Part shown: positions 28,506 to 37,577 of the stretch, one piece after another
How positions within the stretch are numbered: position 1 is the first letter of the stretch
Layout: each line of letters opens with the position of its first letter
Source of the DNA: Rugamonas rubra
Lineage (GTDB): Bacteria > Pseudomonadota > Gammaproteobacteria > Burkholderiales > Burkholderiaceae_D
DNA: 64,000 nt
Reading direction: 5' to 3'
NCBI RefSeq assembly: GCF_900114705.1
Contig: NZ_FOTW01000023.1
Coordinates: 62,001-126,000, forward strand
The notes under the pieces: generated by a model
Database searches by the model: none
Seen by the model: the letters and a program-made list of their open reading frames with translations, nothing else
Told to the model about the DNA's origin: nothing
Program-made: the position numbers and the translations under genes

Positions 28506-30077
28506 ATGATCAAACAAGCTCTCATCTCCGTCTCCGACAAAACCGGCGTGCTCGACTTCGCGCGCGCGTTGGCCGCCATGGGCGTCAACATTCTGTCGAC
28601 CGGCGGCACCGCCAAACTGCTGGCCGACAACGGCGTCGCCGTGACCGAGGTCGCCGACTACACCGGCTTCCCGGAGATGCTCGACGGCCGCGTCAAGACC
28701 CTGCATCCGATGGTGCACGGCGGCATCCTGGCGCGCCGCGATTTCCCCGAGCACATGGCCAAGCTGGAAGAGCACAAGATCCCGACCATCGACATGGTGG
28801 TGGTCAACCTGTACCCGTTCCAGGCCACCGTGGCCAAGGACAGCTGCACGCTGGAGGACGCGATCGAGAACATCGACATCGGCGGCCCGGCCATGCTGCG
28901 TTCGGCGGCCAAGAACCACAAGGACGTGGTGGTGATCTGCGACCCGGTCGACTACGCGGTGGTGCTGGACGAGATCAAGGCCGGCGCGGTCGGCTACGAC
29001 ACCCGTTTCAAGCTGGCCACCAAGGTCTACGCCCACACCGCGCAGTACGACGGCGCCATCGCCAACTACCTGACCAGCCTGGGCGCCGACAAGCAGCACG
29101 CCACCCGCGCCCAGTACCCGCAGACGCTGAACGTGGCGTTTGAAAAAGTCCAGGACATGCGCTACGGCGAGAACCCGCACCAGTCGGCCGCCTTCTACCG
29201 CGACCTGCAGGTCACCGAGGGCGCGCTGGGCAACTACCGCCAGCTGCAGGGCAAGGAACTGTCGTACAACAACATCGCCGACGCCGACGCCGCCTGGGAA
29301 TGCGTCAAGAGCATGGGCGGCTTCGACCAGAGCGCCGCCTGCGTCATCGTCAAGCACGCCAACCCTTGCGGCGTGGCGCTGGGCGCCAACGCGGCGGACG
29401 CCTACAGCCGCGCGCTGAAGACGGACCCAACCTCGGCCTTCGGCGGCATCATCGCCTTCAACGTCGAAGTGGACGGCGCCGCCGCCACCGAGCTGGCCAA
29501 GCTGTTCGTCGAAGTGCTGATCGCGCCGTCGTTCTCGGCCGAAGCCAAGCAGATTCTGTCGGCGAAACAAAACGTGCGCCTGCTGGAAATCCCGCTGGGC
29601 AAGGGCGTCAACGCGATGGACTTCAAGCGCGTCGGCGGCGGCCTGCTGGTGCAGTCGGCCGACTCGAAGAACGTGCTGCTGGGCGACCTGAAAGTGGTGA
29701 CCAAGCTGCAACCTACCCAACAGCAGTTGCAGGACCTGATGTTCGCCTGGCGCGTCGCCAAGTACGTCAAGTCGAACGCCATCGTCTTCTGTGGCGGCAA
29801 CATGACGCTGGGTGTCGGCGCCGGCCAGATGAGCCGCATCGACTCGGCCCGCATCGCCTCGATCAAGGCGCAGAACGCCGGCCTGTCGCTGACCGGTTCG
29901 GTGGTCGCCTCGGACGCCTTCTTCCCCTTCCGCGACGGCCTCGACGTTGTCGTTGACGCGGGCGCCAACTGCGTCATCCAGCCGGGCGGCTCGATGCGCG
30001 ACCAGGAAGTGATCGACGCCGCCGACGAGCGCGGTGTGGTCATGCTGTACACCGGCACCCGCCACTTCCGTCATTGA
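28506..30077 (+). CDS. purH: Bifunctional AICAR formyltransferase / IMP cyclohydrolase
   Basis: Does the last two steps of IMP synthesis. The 523-residue protein has the N-terminal MGS-like cyclohydrolase domain (IKQALISVSDKTGVLDFA, STGGTAKLL, VKTLHPMVHGGILARRD) and the C-terminal transformylase domain with KHANPCGVALG and the GQMSRIDSARIA segment. The ATG at 28506 is the natural start; the frame opens earlier at 28449 without a plausible start. It ends 18 bases before a hairpin. Confidence 0.97.
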   Translation: MIKQALISVSDKTGVLDFARALAAMGVNILSTGGTAKLLADNGVAVTEVADYTGFPEMLDGRVKTLHPMVHGGILARRDFPEHMAKLEEHKIPTIDMVVVNLYPFQATVAKDSCTLEDAIENIDIGGPAMLRSAAKNHKDVVVICDPVDYAVVLDEIKAGAVGYDTRFKLATKVYAHTAQYDGAIANYLTSLGADKQHATRAQYPQTLNVAFEKVQDMRYGENPHQSAAFYRDLQVTEGALGNYRQLQGKELSYNNIADADAAWECVKSMGGFDQSAACVIVKHANPCGVALGANAADAYSRALKTDPTSAFGGIIAFNVEVDGAAATELAKLFVEVLIAPSFSAEAKQILSAKQNVRLLEIPLGKGVNAMDFKRVGGGLLVQSADSKNVLLGDLKVVTKLQPTQQQLQDLMFAWRVAKYVKSNAIVFCGGNMTLGVGAGQMSRIDSARIASIKAQNAGLSLTGSVVASDAFFPFRDGLDVVVDAGANCVIQPGGSMRDQEVIDAADERGVVMLYTGTRHFRH

Positions 30078-30094
30078 TTTTTTGAGTCACCGCG

Positions 30095-30135
30095 CAGGGA
30101 CCGTCCCGGGGCAGACCGCCCGGGGACGGTCCCTG
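30095..30135. repeat. Inverted repeat after purH (CAGGGACCGTCCC type)
   Basis: A 13-base perfect outer stem, CAGGGACCGTCCC and its complement GGGACGGTCCCTG, encloses a second stem GGGC/GCCC with loop AGACC. TTTCTTTGT follows, so it may act as a terminator for purH. Its sequence is of a different type from the GGGGTC palindromes, but it has the same double-stem design. Confidence 0.7.
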
Positions 30136-30200
30136 TTTCTTTGTACCGGCCACGGCAGTCCGCCCTTGCTCCCACTTGCCTTAGTGCATACAATCTGACG

Positions 30201-30737
30201 ATGATTATTCTCGGCATCGACCCTGGCTTGCGCACGACCGGCTTCGGCGTCATCGACAAGCAGGGCAACAAGCTGCGCTACATCGCGTCCGGCACCATCA
30301 AGAGCGGCGAGGGCGAGTTGCCGGCGCGCTTGAAGGTGATCCTGCGCAGCATCGCCGAGGTGGCCGCCACCTACCGGCCCGACTGCGCGGCGATCGAAAA
30401 AGTCTTCGTCAACGTCAATCCGCAGTCGACCCTGTTGCTCGGCCAGGCCCGTGGCGCCGCCATCTGCGCGCTGGTCGACGCCGAGCTCGAGGTGGCCGAA
30501 TACACCGCGCTGCAGGTCAAGCAGGCCGTCACCGGCCACGGCAAGGCGGCCAAGGAGCAGGTGCAGGAGATGGTCGCGCGCCTGCTGGCGCTGCCCGGCC
30601 TGCCCGGCAGCGACGCCGCCGACGCGCTCGGCGTGGCGATCTGCCACGCCAACAGCCACGACACGCTGGCGCTGATCAGCGCCATCGGCCCCGGCCTGTC
30701 GGGCCTGCGCATGAAGCGCGGCCGCCTGGTCGGCTAG
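30201..30737 (+). CDS. ruvC: Holliday junction endonuclease RuvC
   Basis: Resolves four-way junctions by symmetric cuts. The 178-residue protein keeps the acidic residues in IILGIDPGLRTTGFGV, AIEKVFVNVNP and SDAADALGVAICH. The ATG at 30201 begins at MIILGIDPG, exactly at the conserved start. It is 36 bases before ruvA and forms one operon with it. Confidence 0.97.
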   Translation: MIILGIDPGLRTTGFGVIDKQGNKLRYIASGTIKSGEGELPARLKVILRSIAEVAATYRPDCAAIEKVFVNVNPQSTLLLGQARGAAICALVDAELEVAEYTALQVKQAVTGHGKAAKEQVQEMVARLLALPGLPGSDAADALGVAICHANSHDTLALISAIGPGLSGLRMKRGRLVG

Positions 30738-30773
30738 TTTCCCCCCCAAACATTCTTCAAAAAAGGTAACTCG

Positions 30774-31355
30774 ATGATCGGTCGTCTCTCCGGTGTATTG
30801 CTCGAAAAAAATCCACCGCAACTGCTGGTCGACTGCCACGGCGTCGGCTACGAAGTCGACGTGCCGATGAGCACCTTCTACAACCTGCCCGGGGTCGGCG
30901 AGAAGGTGGTGCTGTTCACCCACCAGACCATCCGCGAGGACGCCCATTTGCTGTTCGGCTTCGGCCACGCCGAGGAGCGCGCCGTGTTCCGCCAGTTGAT
31001 CAAGATCACCGGCGTGGGCGCGCGCATGGCCCTGTCTATCCTGTCCGGCATGACCATCGCCGACCTGGCCCAGGCCGTCACGCTGCAGGAGACCGGCCGC
31101 CTGGTCAAGGTGCCCGGCATCGGCAAGAAGACCGCCGAGCGCCTGCTGCTGGAACTCAAGGGCAAGCTGGGTGCCGACATCGGCGCCGGCGGCGGCGCGC
31201 ACGCCGTGCCGGACTCGCAATCTGATATCCTGAACGCGCTGGTCGCGCTCGGCTATTCGGACAAGGAGGCGTTGCTGGCGCTGAAAGCCGTGCCGGCCGG
31301 CAGCGGCGTGTCCGATGGCATCAAGCTGGCGCTGAAGGCGCTGTCGAAAGGCTAA
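30774..31355 (+). CDS. ruvA: Holliday junction helicase subunit RuvA
   Basis: The tetrameric junction-binding subunit that loads RuvB. In 193 residues: the OB-fold N domain (MIGRLSGVLLEKNPPQLLVD), two helix-hairpin-helix motifs (LIKITGVGARMALSIL; LVKVPGIGKKTAERLLLELK), a Gly/Ala hinge, and the C-terminal domain III (DILNALVALGYSDKEALLAL) that touches RuvB. All parts are intact. Its partner ruvB is 1004 bases away, behind two unrelated genes. Confidence 0.97.
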   Translation: MIGRLSGVLLEKNPPQLLVDCHGVGYEVDVPMSTFYNLPGVGEKVVLFTHQTIREDAHLLFGFGHAEERAVFRQLIKITGVGARMALSILSGMTIADLAQAVTLQETGRLVKVPGIGKKTAERLLLELKGKLGADIGAGGGAHAVPDSQSDILNALVALGYSDKEALLALKAVPAGSGVSDGIKLALKALSKG

Positions 31356-31413
31356 TCAACAAGCAGTAAGCAGGATCAATGGCTAGACTGGGTTTGTGCG
31401 GGATGATGAAGCG

Positions 31414-32169
31414 ATGCGTGTCGTTTCAATTGTTCAACGAACCGGGGGCGTGGCCATGGTCTTGCCATTGCGCTGTAGCTGGAACCATTTTCCAGAAGTG
31501 TTCATTCATGCGCCAGAAAGCGTGGTGAAACGTCATGTGGCGTATCTGCCGGCCAAAGCCGGAGATATCGATGCGGCGTTCGAACTAGTATTGAAGACGA
31601 TGTCGAGCAGCGTAGTATCGACGATGCTGGAGGCATACGGGAAACATGCACCAACGTTGTTGGCTGTTCATGCGGAGGAGGCTGTCGGTGTGAATGCGAT
31701 ACCGGCAGAAATGGCGAACCTTTGCGCTCATTTTCTGAATTGGCCCGTGGAGCGCCGCATTGTGCAAGCGAACGTAGTGAATCACACGGGTGCGGACGGT
31801 TTTTCCAGAATGGCTCGCCAGGCCGAATTTATGGGGCCAGTAGTGGCGGGGAAAAAATACGTCATTGTTGATGATTTTGTCGGGCAGGGTGGGACAATAG
31901 CGAATCTGCGTGGATACATTCATGCGCATGGCGGCTATGTTGTCGGAGCAACGGCATTGACCGGCAAGACTTACTCGGCAAGATTGGTTCCTACTGTCGA
32001 GCAATTGATCGCGTTGAGGTGCAAACATGGACAAATTGAACATTGGTGGCGGCAACGTTTTGGATTCGGATTCGACTGCCTCACTGCTTCGGAGGCAAGA
32101 TATCTCATTCAAACTCCAACAGCTGAGAGAATCATGGAGCGCATCGAAGCGCATCTTGGCGGGCACTAG
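31414..32169 (+). CDS. Phosphoribosyltransferase-like protein, inserted between ruvA and ruvB
   Basis: A 251-residue protein. Residues 149-161 (YVIVDDFVGQGGT) are a PRPP-binding loop of the type I phosphoribosyltransferase fold. Other marked segments are MVLPLRCSWNHFPEVFIHAP, HAEEAVGVNAIP, HTGADGFSRMARQA and FGFDCLTASEARYL, which I recall from orphan phosphoribosyltransferases of genomic islands and integrated elements. The ATG at 31414 (MRVVSIVQRTGG) fits that family; a GTG at 31396 is in frame. Base composition and codon use are visibly less GC-rich than ruvA and ruvB around it. The substrate and role are unknown. A nucleotide-salvage task is possible but not shown. Confidence 0.8.
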   Translation: MRVVSIVQRTGGVAMVLPLRCSWNHFPEVFIHAPESVVKRHVAYLPAKAGDIDAAFELVLKTMSSSVVSTMLEAYGKHAPTLLAVHAEEAVGVNAIPAEMANLCAHFLNWPVERRIVQANVVNHTGADGFSRMARQAEFMGPVVAGKKYVIVDDFVGQGGTIANLRGYIHAHGGYVVGATALTGKTYSARLVPTVEQLIALRCKHGQIEHWWRQRFGFGFDCLTASEARYLIQTPTAERIMERIEAHLGGH

Positions 32170-32185
32170 CGAGGGGGAGCCCGTG

Positions 32186-32338
32186 GTGTTAACCTTGACC
32201 AGCTCGACAGTTCCCAAGGGAACCCCGCGCATGCTGACGCAAGCCGAGCTGGACGAGCTACGGCAAACACTGACGACGGCGGCCGAGCGGACTTCGTTTT
32301 TGCTCGACACCGATTTCTCAACATATCCTTCCAAATAG
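32186..32338 (+). CDS. Small protein paired with the phosphoribosyltransferase
   Basis: An approximately 50-residue protein (LTLTSSTVPKGTPRMLTQAE, then LDELRQTLTTAAERTSFLLD). GAGGGGGAG at 32171-32179 stands a few bases before two adjacent GTG codons at 32183 and 32186, so the start is one of these. The same frame is open back to an ATG at 32027 inside the upstream gene, which would give 103 residues with a long overlap. I do not recognise a family. The position suggests it is part of the same inserted unit. Confidence 0.6.
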   Translation: MLTLTSSTVPKGTPRMLTQAELDELRQTLTTAAERTSFLLDTDFSTYPSK

Positions 32339-32359
32339 TAGGCTTCAAGAATCGATTGC

Positions 32360-33411
<1,052 letters not shown>

Positions 33412-33415
<4 letters not shown>

Positions 33416-33864
33416 TGCAGATCTGGGTGGACGCCGACGCCTGTCCGGCCGTGGTCAAGGAGATTTTGTACCGCGTCGCCGAGCGCACGCAGTTGCAGCT
33501 GACCCTGGTGGCCAACCAGTTGCTGCGCGTGCCGCCGTCGCGCTTCATCCGTTCGGTGCAGGTGCCGTCCGGCGCCGACGTGGCCGACCAGGAGATCGTG
33601 CGCCTGCTGACGGCCGGCGACCTGGTCGTCACCGGCGATATCCCGCTGGCCTCGGACGTGCTGAAGAAGGGCGGCTTCGCGCTCAACCCGCGCGGCGAGT
33701 TCTACACCAACGACAACATCGCGCAGATGCTGACCATGCGCGCCTTCATGGACGAGCTGCGCGGCAGCGGCGTCGACACCGGCGGCCCGGCCGCCTACAG
33801 CCAGTCCGACCGGCAGAGCTTCGCCAACAGCCTGGACCGTCACCTGCGCAAGCAGATCAAGTAA
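33412..33864 (+). CDS. YaiI/YqxD family protein (DUF188)
   Basis: A 150-residue protein with the family start MQIWVDADACPAVVKEIL and the segments GADVADQEIV, DLVVTGDIPLASDVL and NPRGEFYT. The fold is PIN/FEN-like, with several conserved aspartates, which suggests a nuclease; this is not proven. Two adjacent ATG codons (33412, 33415) are possible starts; the first overlaps the ruvB stop. A terminator follows ten bases after the stop. Confidence 0.9.
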
Positions 33865-33873
33865 ACGGCGATA

Positions 33874-33912
33874 AAAAACGCCGCCGGCAGCAAGCTGTCC
33901 GGCGGCGTTTTT
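33874..33912 (+). terminator. Terminator of the ruvB-yaiI unit
   Basis: AAAAACGCCGCCGG, an 11-base loop (itself CAGC..GCTG), and CCGGCGGCGTTTTT. It is symmetric enough to serve the convergent DUF2147 gene too. Confidence 0.92.
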
Positions 33913-33930
33913 CGTGGAGGAGGGTGGCGC

Positions 33931-34389
33931 TTATTCCTGCCGCACCCAGGTCTGCGATCGCCCCAGCATCGGAATGCCGATGTAGCCGCGCACGTTGAGT
34001 TTCTTGCCGCCGTCGGCCAGGTTCATCTTGCTCTTGTAGACCTTGCCGTTGTCCGGATCGAGGATCTCGCCGCCGGTGTACTCGCTGCCATCCTTCTTCA
34101 GCCCCGACATGATGACCAGGCCGAGCACCGGCGCGTCCTTGCGGGCGCCCTCGCACTTGTCGCACTTCGGATTTTGATCCTCGTTGGGGGCGCGGAACAG
34201 TTTTTCGATCTGGCCCTGCAGCGCACCGTTGCTCTCGGTGATGCGGATCAGCGCCTTCGGCTTGCCGGAGACGTCGTCGATGTTCTTCCACAGGCCGACC
34301 GGGCTGGCCTCGTCGGCCCACACCGGCGCCGCCAGCAGGGACGCGGCGATGGTGCCGGCGATGATTGCTACTTGTTTGATTGAGCGCAT
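33931..34389 (-). CDS. DUF2147 family exported protein
   Basis: A 152-residue protein with a clear signal peptide (about 1-25, ending APVWA|DEASP). The DUF2147 pattern follows: SPVGLWKNIDDVSGKPKALI, FRAPNEDQNPKCDKCEGAR, GLVIMSGLKKDG and GGEILDPDNGKVYKSKM. The family is periplasmic and of unknown function; its fold resembles lipocalin-like barrels. The CDKC pair could bind metal or form a disulfide. It is transcribed toward yaiI and ends at their shared terminator. Confidence 0.88.
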   Translation of the reverse strand: MRSIKQVAIIAGTIAASLLAAPVWADEASPVGLWKNIDDVSGKPKALIRITESNGALQGQIEKLFRAPNEDQNPKCDKCEGARKDAPVLGLVIMSGLKKDGSEYTGGEILDPDNGKVYKSKMNLADGGKKLNVRGYIGIPMLGRSQTWVRQE

Positions 34390-34507
34390 TTTGTTGTCTC
34401 CAAAGGTTTAGTTTTTATGCGAGGTCAAGTTTAGCAAACTGTCATCGCTTGTGAGCGTCCGCCGGCAAAATATTTGACCACTCGTGCTATTTCCTGTCCG
34501 GGACGTA

Positions 34508-34534
34508 AAAAAACCGGCCAGCGGCCGGTTTTTT
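34508..34534. terminator. Terminator after valS
   Basis: AAAAAACCGGCC, loop AGC, GGCCGGTTTTTT: a symmetric, two-way terminator, 17 bases past the valS stop. Confidence 0.92.
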
Positions 34535-34550
34535 GTTGCAAAGCAAAGAC

Positions 34551-37358
34551 TTAGGCGACAGGCAGCTTGGCGAACTGCTCGCGCATCTTCTCCACCGTGG
34601 CGCCGAAGTTGGCGACCCGTTCCTTCTCCTGGGCCACCACCTCGACCGGCGCGCGGGCGACGAAGCTCTCGTTGGACAGCTTGCCGTTGGCCTTGGCGAT
34701 CTCGCCTTCGAGGCGGGCGATCTCCTTGGACAGGCGCTCGCGCTCGGCCTTGACGTCGATCTCCACCTTCAGCATCAGCTTGGTGGTGCCGACGATGGAG
34801 ACGGCGGCCGGCGATTCCGGCAGGGCGTCGACGATGTTGACCTCGGCCAGCTTGCCGAGCGACTGCACGTAGGGCGCGAACAGCTCCAACGCGGCGCGGT
34901 CGGCGGCGTCGCGCGCCTCGACGATCAGCGGCACGCGCAGCGACGGCGACAACTGCATCTCGCCGCGCAGGTTGCGGGTGGCGTCGGTCAGCGCCTTCAA
35001 CTGCTGCATCCAGGCTTCGGCGGCCTCGTCGATCTTCGCGGTGTTGGCGATCGGGTAGGGCTGCATCATGATCGAATCGCCGGCCGGGTTCAGCGTCTTG
35101 CCGGCCAGCGGGGCGACGGTCTGCCACAGCGCTTCGGTGACGAAGGGAATGATCGGATGGGCCAGGCGCAGCACCACTTCCAGCACGCGCAGCAGGGTGT
35201 GGCGGGTGGCTTGTTGCTGGCCTTCCGTGCCGTGTTGCACTTGCACCTTGGCCACTTCCAGATACCAGTCGCAGTACTCGTCCCAGACGAACTTGTAGAT
35301 GGTGCTGGCGATGTTGTCGAAGCGGAAGTCCTCGAAGCCCTTGGCGACGTCCAGCTCGGCCTTTTGCAGCAGCGAGATGATCCACTTGTCGGCCATCGAC
35401 AGGTCCGCCTCGCTGGGCGAGCAGTCCTTGCCCTCGGTGTTCATCAGCACAAAGCGGGTGGCGTTCCACATCTTGTTGCAGAAGTTGCGGTAGCCTTCGC
35501 AGCGGCCCAGGTCGAAGTTGATGTTGCGGCCCAGCGAGGCGTAGCTGGCCATGGTGAAGCGCACCGCGTCGCTGCCATAGGCGGCGATACCGTTGGGGAA
35601 TTCCTTGCGCGTCGCCTTGGCGATCTTCTCGGCGTCGCGCGGGTTCATCAGGCCGGTGGTGCGTTTGACGATCAGCCCCTCCAAGTCGATGCCGTCGATC
35701 AGGTCGATCGGGTCGAGCGTGTTGCCCTTCGACTTGGACATCTTCTGTCCCGTCGAATCGCGCACCAGGCCGTGCACATACACCGTGTTAAATGGCACTT
35801 TTCCCGTGAAGTGGGCGGTCATCATCACCATCCGGGCGACCCAGAAGAAGATGATGTCGAAGCCGGTGACCAGCACCGACGACGGCAGGAAGGCCTTGAT
35901 GTCCGGCGTTTCCTCCGGCCAGCCCATGGTCGAGAAGGGGATCAGCGCCGACGAGAACCAGGTGTCGAGCACGTCGGCGTCGCGCCGCAGCATGCCGGTG
36001 CTGCCGGCGGCGTGGGCCTTGGCGCGCGCCTCTTCCTCGGTCTTGGCGACGAAGATGTTGCCCTTCTCGTCGTACCAGGCCGGGATCTGGTGGCCCCACC
36101 ACAGTTGGCGCGAGATGCACCAGTCCTGGATGTTGTTGAGCCACTGGTTGTAGGTGGTGCTCCAGTTTTCCGGCACGAACTTGATCTCGCCGTTGGCGAC
36201 CTTGTCGAGCGCCGTCTCGGCGATCGATTTGCCGGGGAAGAAGGTGCCTTCCGGCGCCGGCTTGCTCATCGCCACGAACCACTGGTCGGTCAGCATCGGC
36301 TCGATGACGACGCCGGTGCGGTCGCCGCGCGGCACCATCAGCTTGTGCGGCTTGACCTGCTCGAGCAGGCCGAGCGCGTCGAGGTCGGCGACGATCTGCT
36401 TGCGCGCGGCGAAGCGGTCCATGCCGCGGTAGGCGGCCGGCGCCTCGTCGCTGATCTTGGCGTCCAGCGTCAGGATGATCGGCATGTCGAGGTTGTGGCG
36501 CTGGCCGACGGCGTAGTCGTTCATGTCGTGGGCCGGGGTGATCTTCACGCAGCCGGTGCCGAATTCCTTGTCGACGTACTCGTCGGCGATGATCGGGATC
36601 TCGCGCTGCGACAGCGGCAGCTTGAGCATCTGGCCGACCAGCGACTGGTAGCGCTCGTCGGTCGGGTCGACCGCCACGGCGGTGTCGCCCAGCATGGTTT
36701 CCGGACGGGTGGTGGCCACCGTCAGGAAGCCGCTGCCGTCGGCCAGTGGGTACTTGATGTACCACATCGAGCCGTCTTCCTCTTCCGACACCACTTCCAG
36801 GTCGGAGACGGCGGTGCCCAGCACCGGGTCCCAGTTGACCAGGCGCTTGCCGCGGTAGATCAGGCCCTGCTCGTGCAGGCGCACGAAGACGTCGGTGACG
36901 ACCTTCGAGCGGGTCTCGTCCATGGTGAAGTATTCGCGCTTCCAGTCCGGCGAGGTGCCCATGCGGCGCATCTGGCCGGTGATGGTGGAGCCGGATTTCT
37001 CTTTCCACTCCCAGACTTTTTCGACGAATTTTTCGCGGCCCAAATCATGGCGCGAGATCTTCTGCGCGTCCAGCTGGCGCTCGACGACGATCTGCGTGGC
37101 GATGCCGGCGTGGTCGGTGCCGGGAACCCAGGCGGTGTTGTGGCCGAGCATGCGGTGGTAGCGGGTCAGGCCGTCCATCACCGTCTGGTTGAAGGCGTGG
37201 CCCATGTGCAGCGTGCCGGTGACGTTCGGTGGCGGCAGCTGGATGCTGAAGGAAGGTTTGCCGGCGTCGAGGGTGGCGGCGAAGTAACCGCGCTGTTCCC
37301 ACTCGCTGCGCCAGAATTGTTCAATGTCGGCAGGCTCGAAAGACTTGGCTAATTCCAT
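34551..37358 (-). CDS. valS: Valyl-tRNA synthetase
   Basis: Charges tRNA-Val and edits misactivated threonine. The class I enzyme has 935 residues with the HIGH-type motif PPPNVTGTLHMGHAF, editing domain (TTRPETMLGDTAVAV), KMSKS motif GQKMSKSKGNTLDP, an anticodon-binding region, and the C-terminal coiled-coil arm (about 865-935, KAERERLSKEIARLEGEI). The start at MELAKSFEPADIEQFW is the natural one, although the frame is open another 35 codons. The upstream 200 bases, shared with the divergent DUF4214 gene, are AT-rich. Confidence 0.97.
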   Translation of the reverse strand: MELAKSFEPADIEQFWRSEWEQRGYFAATLDAGKPSFSIQLPPPNVTGTLHMGHAFNQTVMDGLTRYHRMLGHNTAWVPGTDHAGIATQIVVERQLDAQKISRHDLGREKFVEKVWEWKEKSGSTITGQMRRMGTSPDWKREYFTMDETRSKVVTDVFVRLHEQGLIYRGKRLVNWDPVLGTAVSDLEVVSEEEDGSMWYIKYPLADGSGFLTVATTRPETMLGDTAVAVDPTDERYQSLVGQMLKLPLSQREIPIIADEYVDKEFGTGCVKITPAHDMNDYAVGQRHNLDMPIILTLDAKISDEAPAAYRGMDRFAARKQIVADLDALGLLEQVKPHKLMVPRGDRTGVVIEPMLTDQWFVAMSKPAPEGTFFPGKSIAETALDKVANGEIKFVPENWSTTYNQWLNNIQDWCISRQLWWGHQIPAWYDEKGNIFVAKTEEEARAKAHAAGSTGMLRRDADVLDTWFSSALIPFSTMGWPEETPDIKAFLPSSVLVTGFDIIFFWVARMVMMTAHFTGKVPFNTVYVHGLVRDSTGQKMSKSKGNTLDPIDLIDGIDLEGLIVKRTTGLMNPRDAEKIAKATRKEFPNGIAAYGSDAVRFTMASYASLGRNINFDLGRCEGYRNFCNKMWNATRFVLMNTEGKDCSPSEADLSMADKWIISLLQKAELDVAKGFEDFRFDNIASTIYKFVWDEYCDWYLEVAKVQVQHGTEGQQQATRHTLLRVLEVVLRLAHPIIPFVTEALWQTVAPLAGKTLNPAGDSIMMQPYPIANTAKIDEAAEAWMQQLKALTDATRNLRGEMQLSPSLRVPLIVEARDAADRAALELFAPYVQSLGKLAEVNIVDALPESPAAVSIVGTTKLMLKVEIDVKAERERLSKEIARLEGEIAKANGKLSNESFVARAPVEVVAQEKERVANFGATVEKMREQFAKLPVA

Positions 37359-37577
37359 GATTTGGCTTGTAAATTTGCGAAAACAATCATTATAGATGAC
37401 GCGGCAAGCCGTGCGTGGCGGCGGAGCCGTCGACGCCGAATTTTCGCCGCTCCCGGGACACATTCCCCGACCGTCCGTGCGCCGCCGTCCGGCGGTGATC
37501 TTGTCGCATGTTAATAAAAGTATAAATTTACACCAATATACCTTTCCACTATGAAATAATGTTGTCTATTTTTTAAA

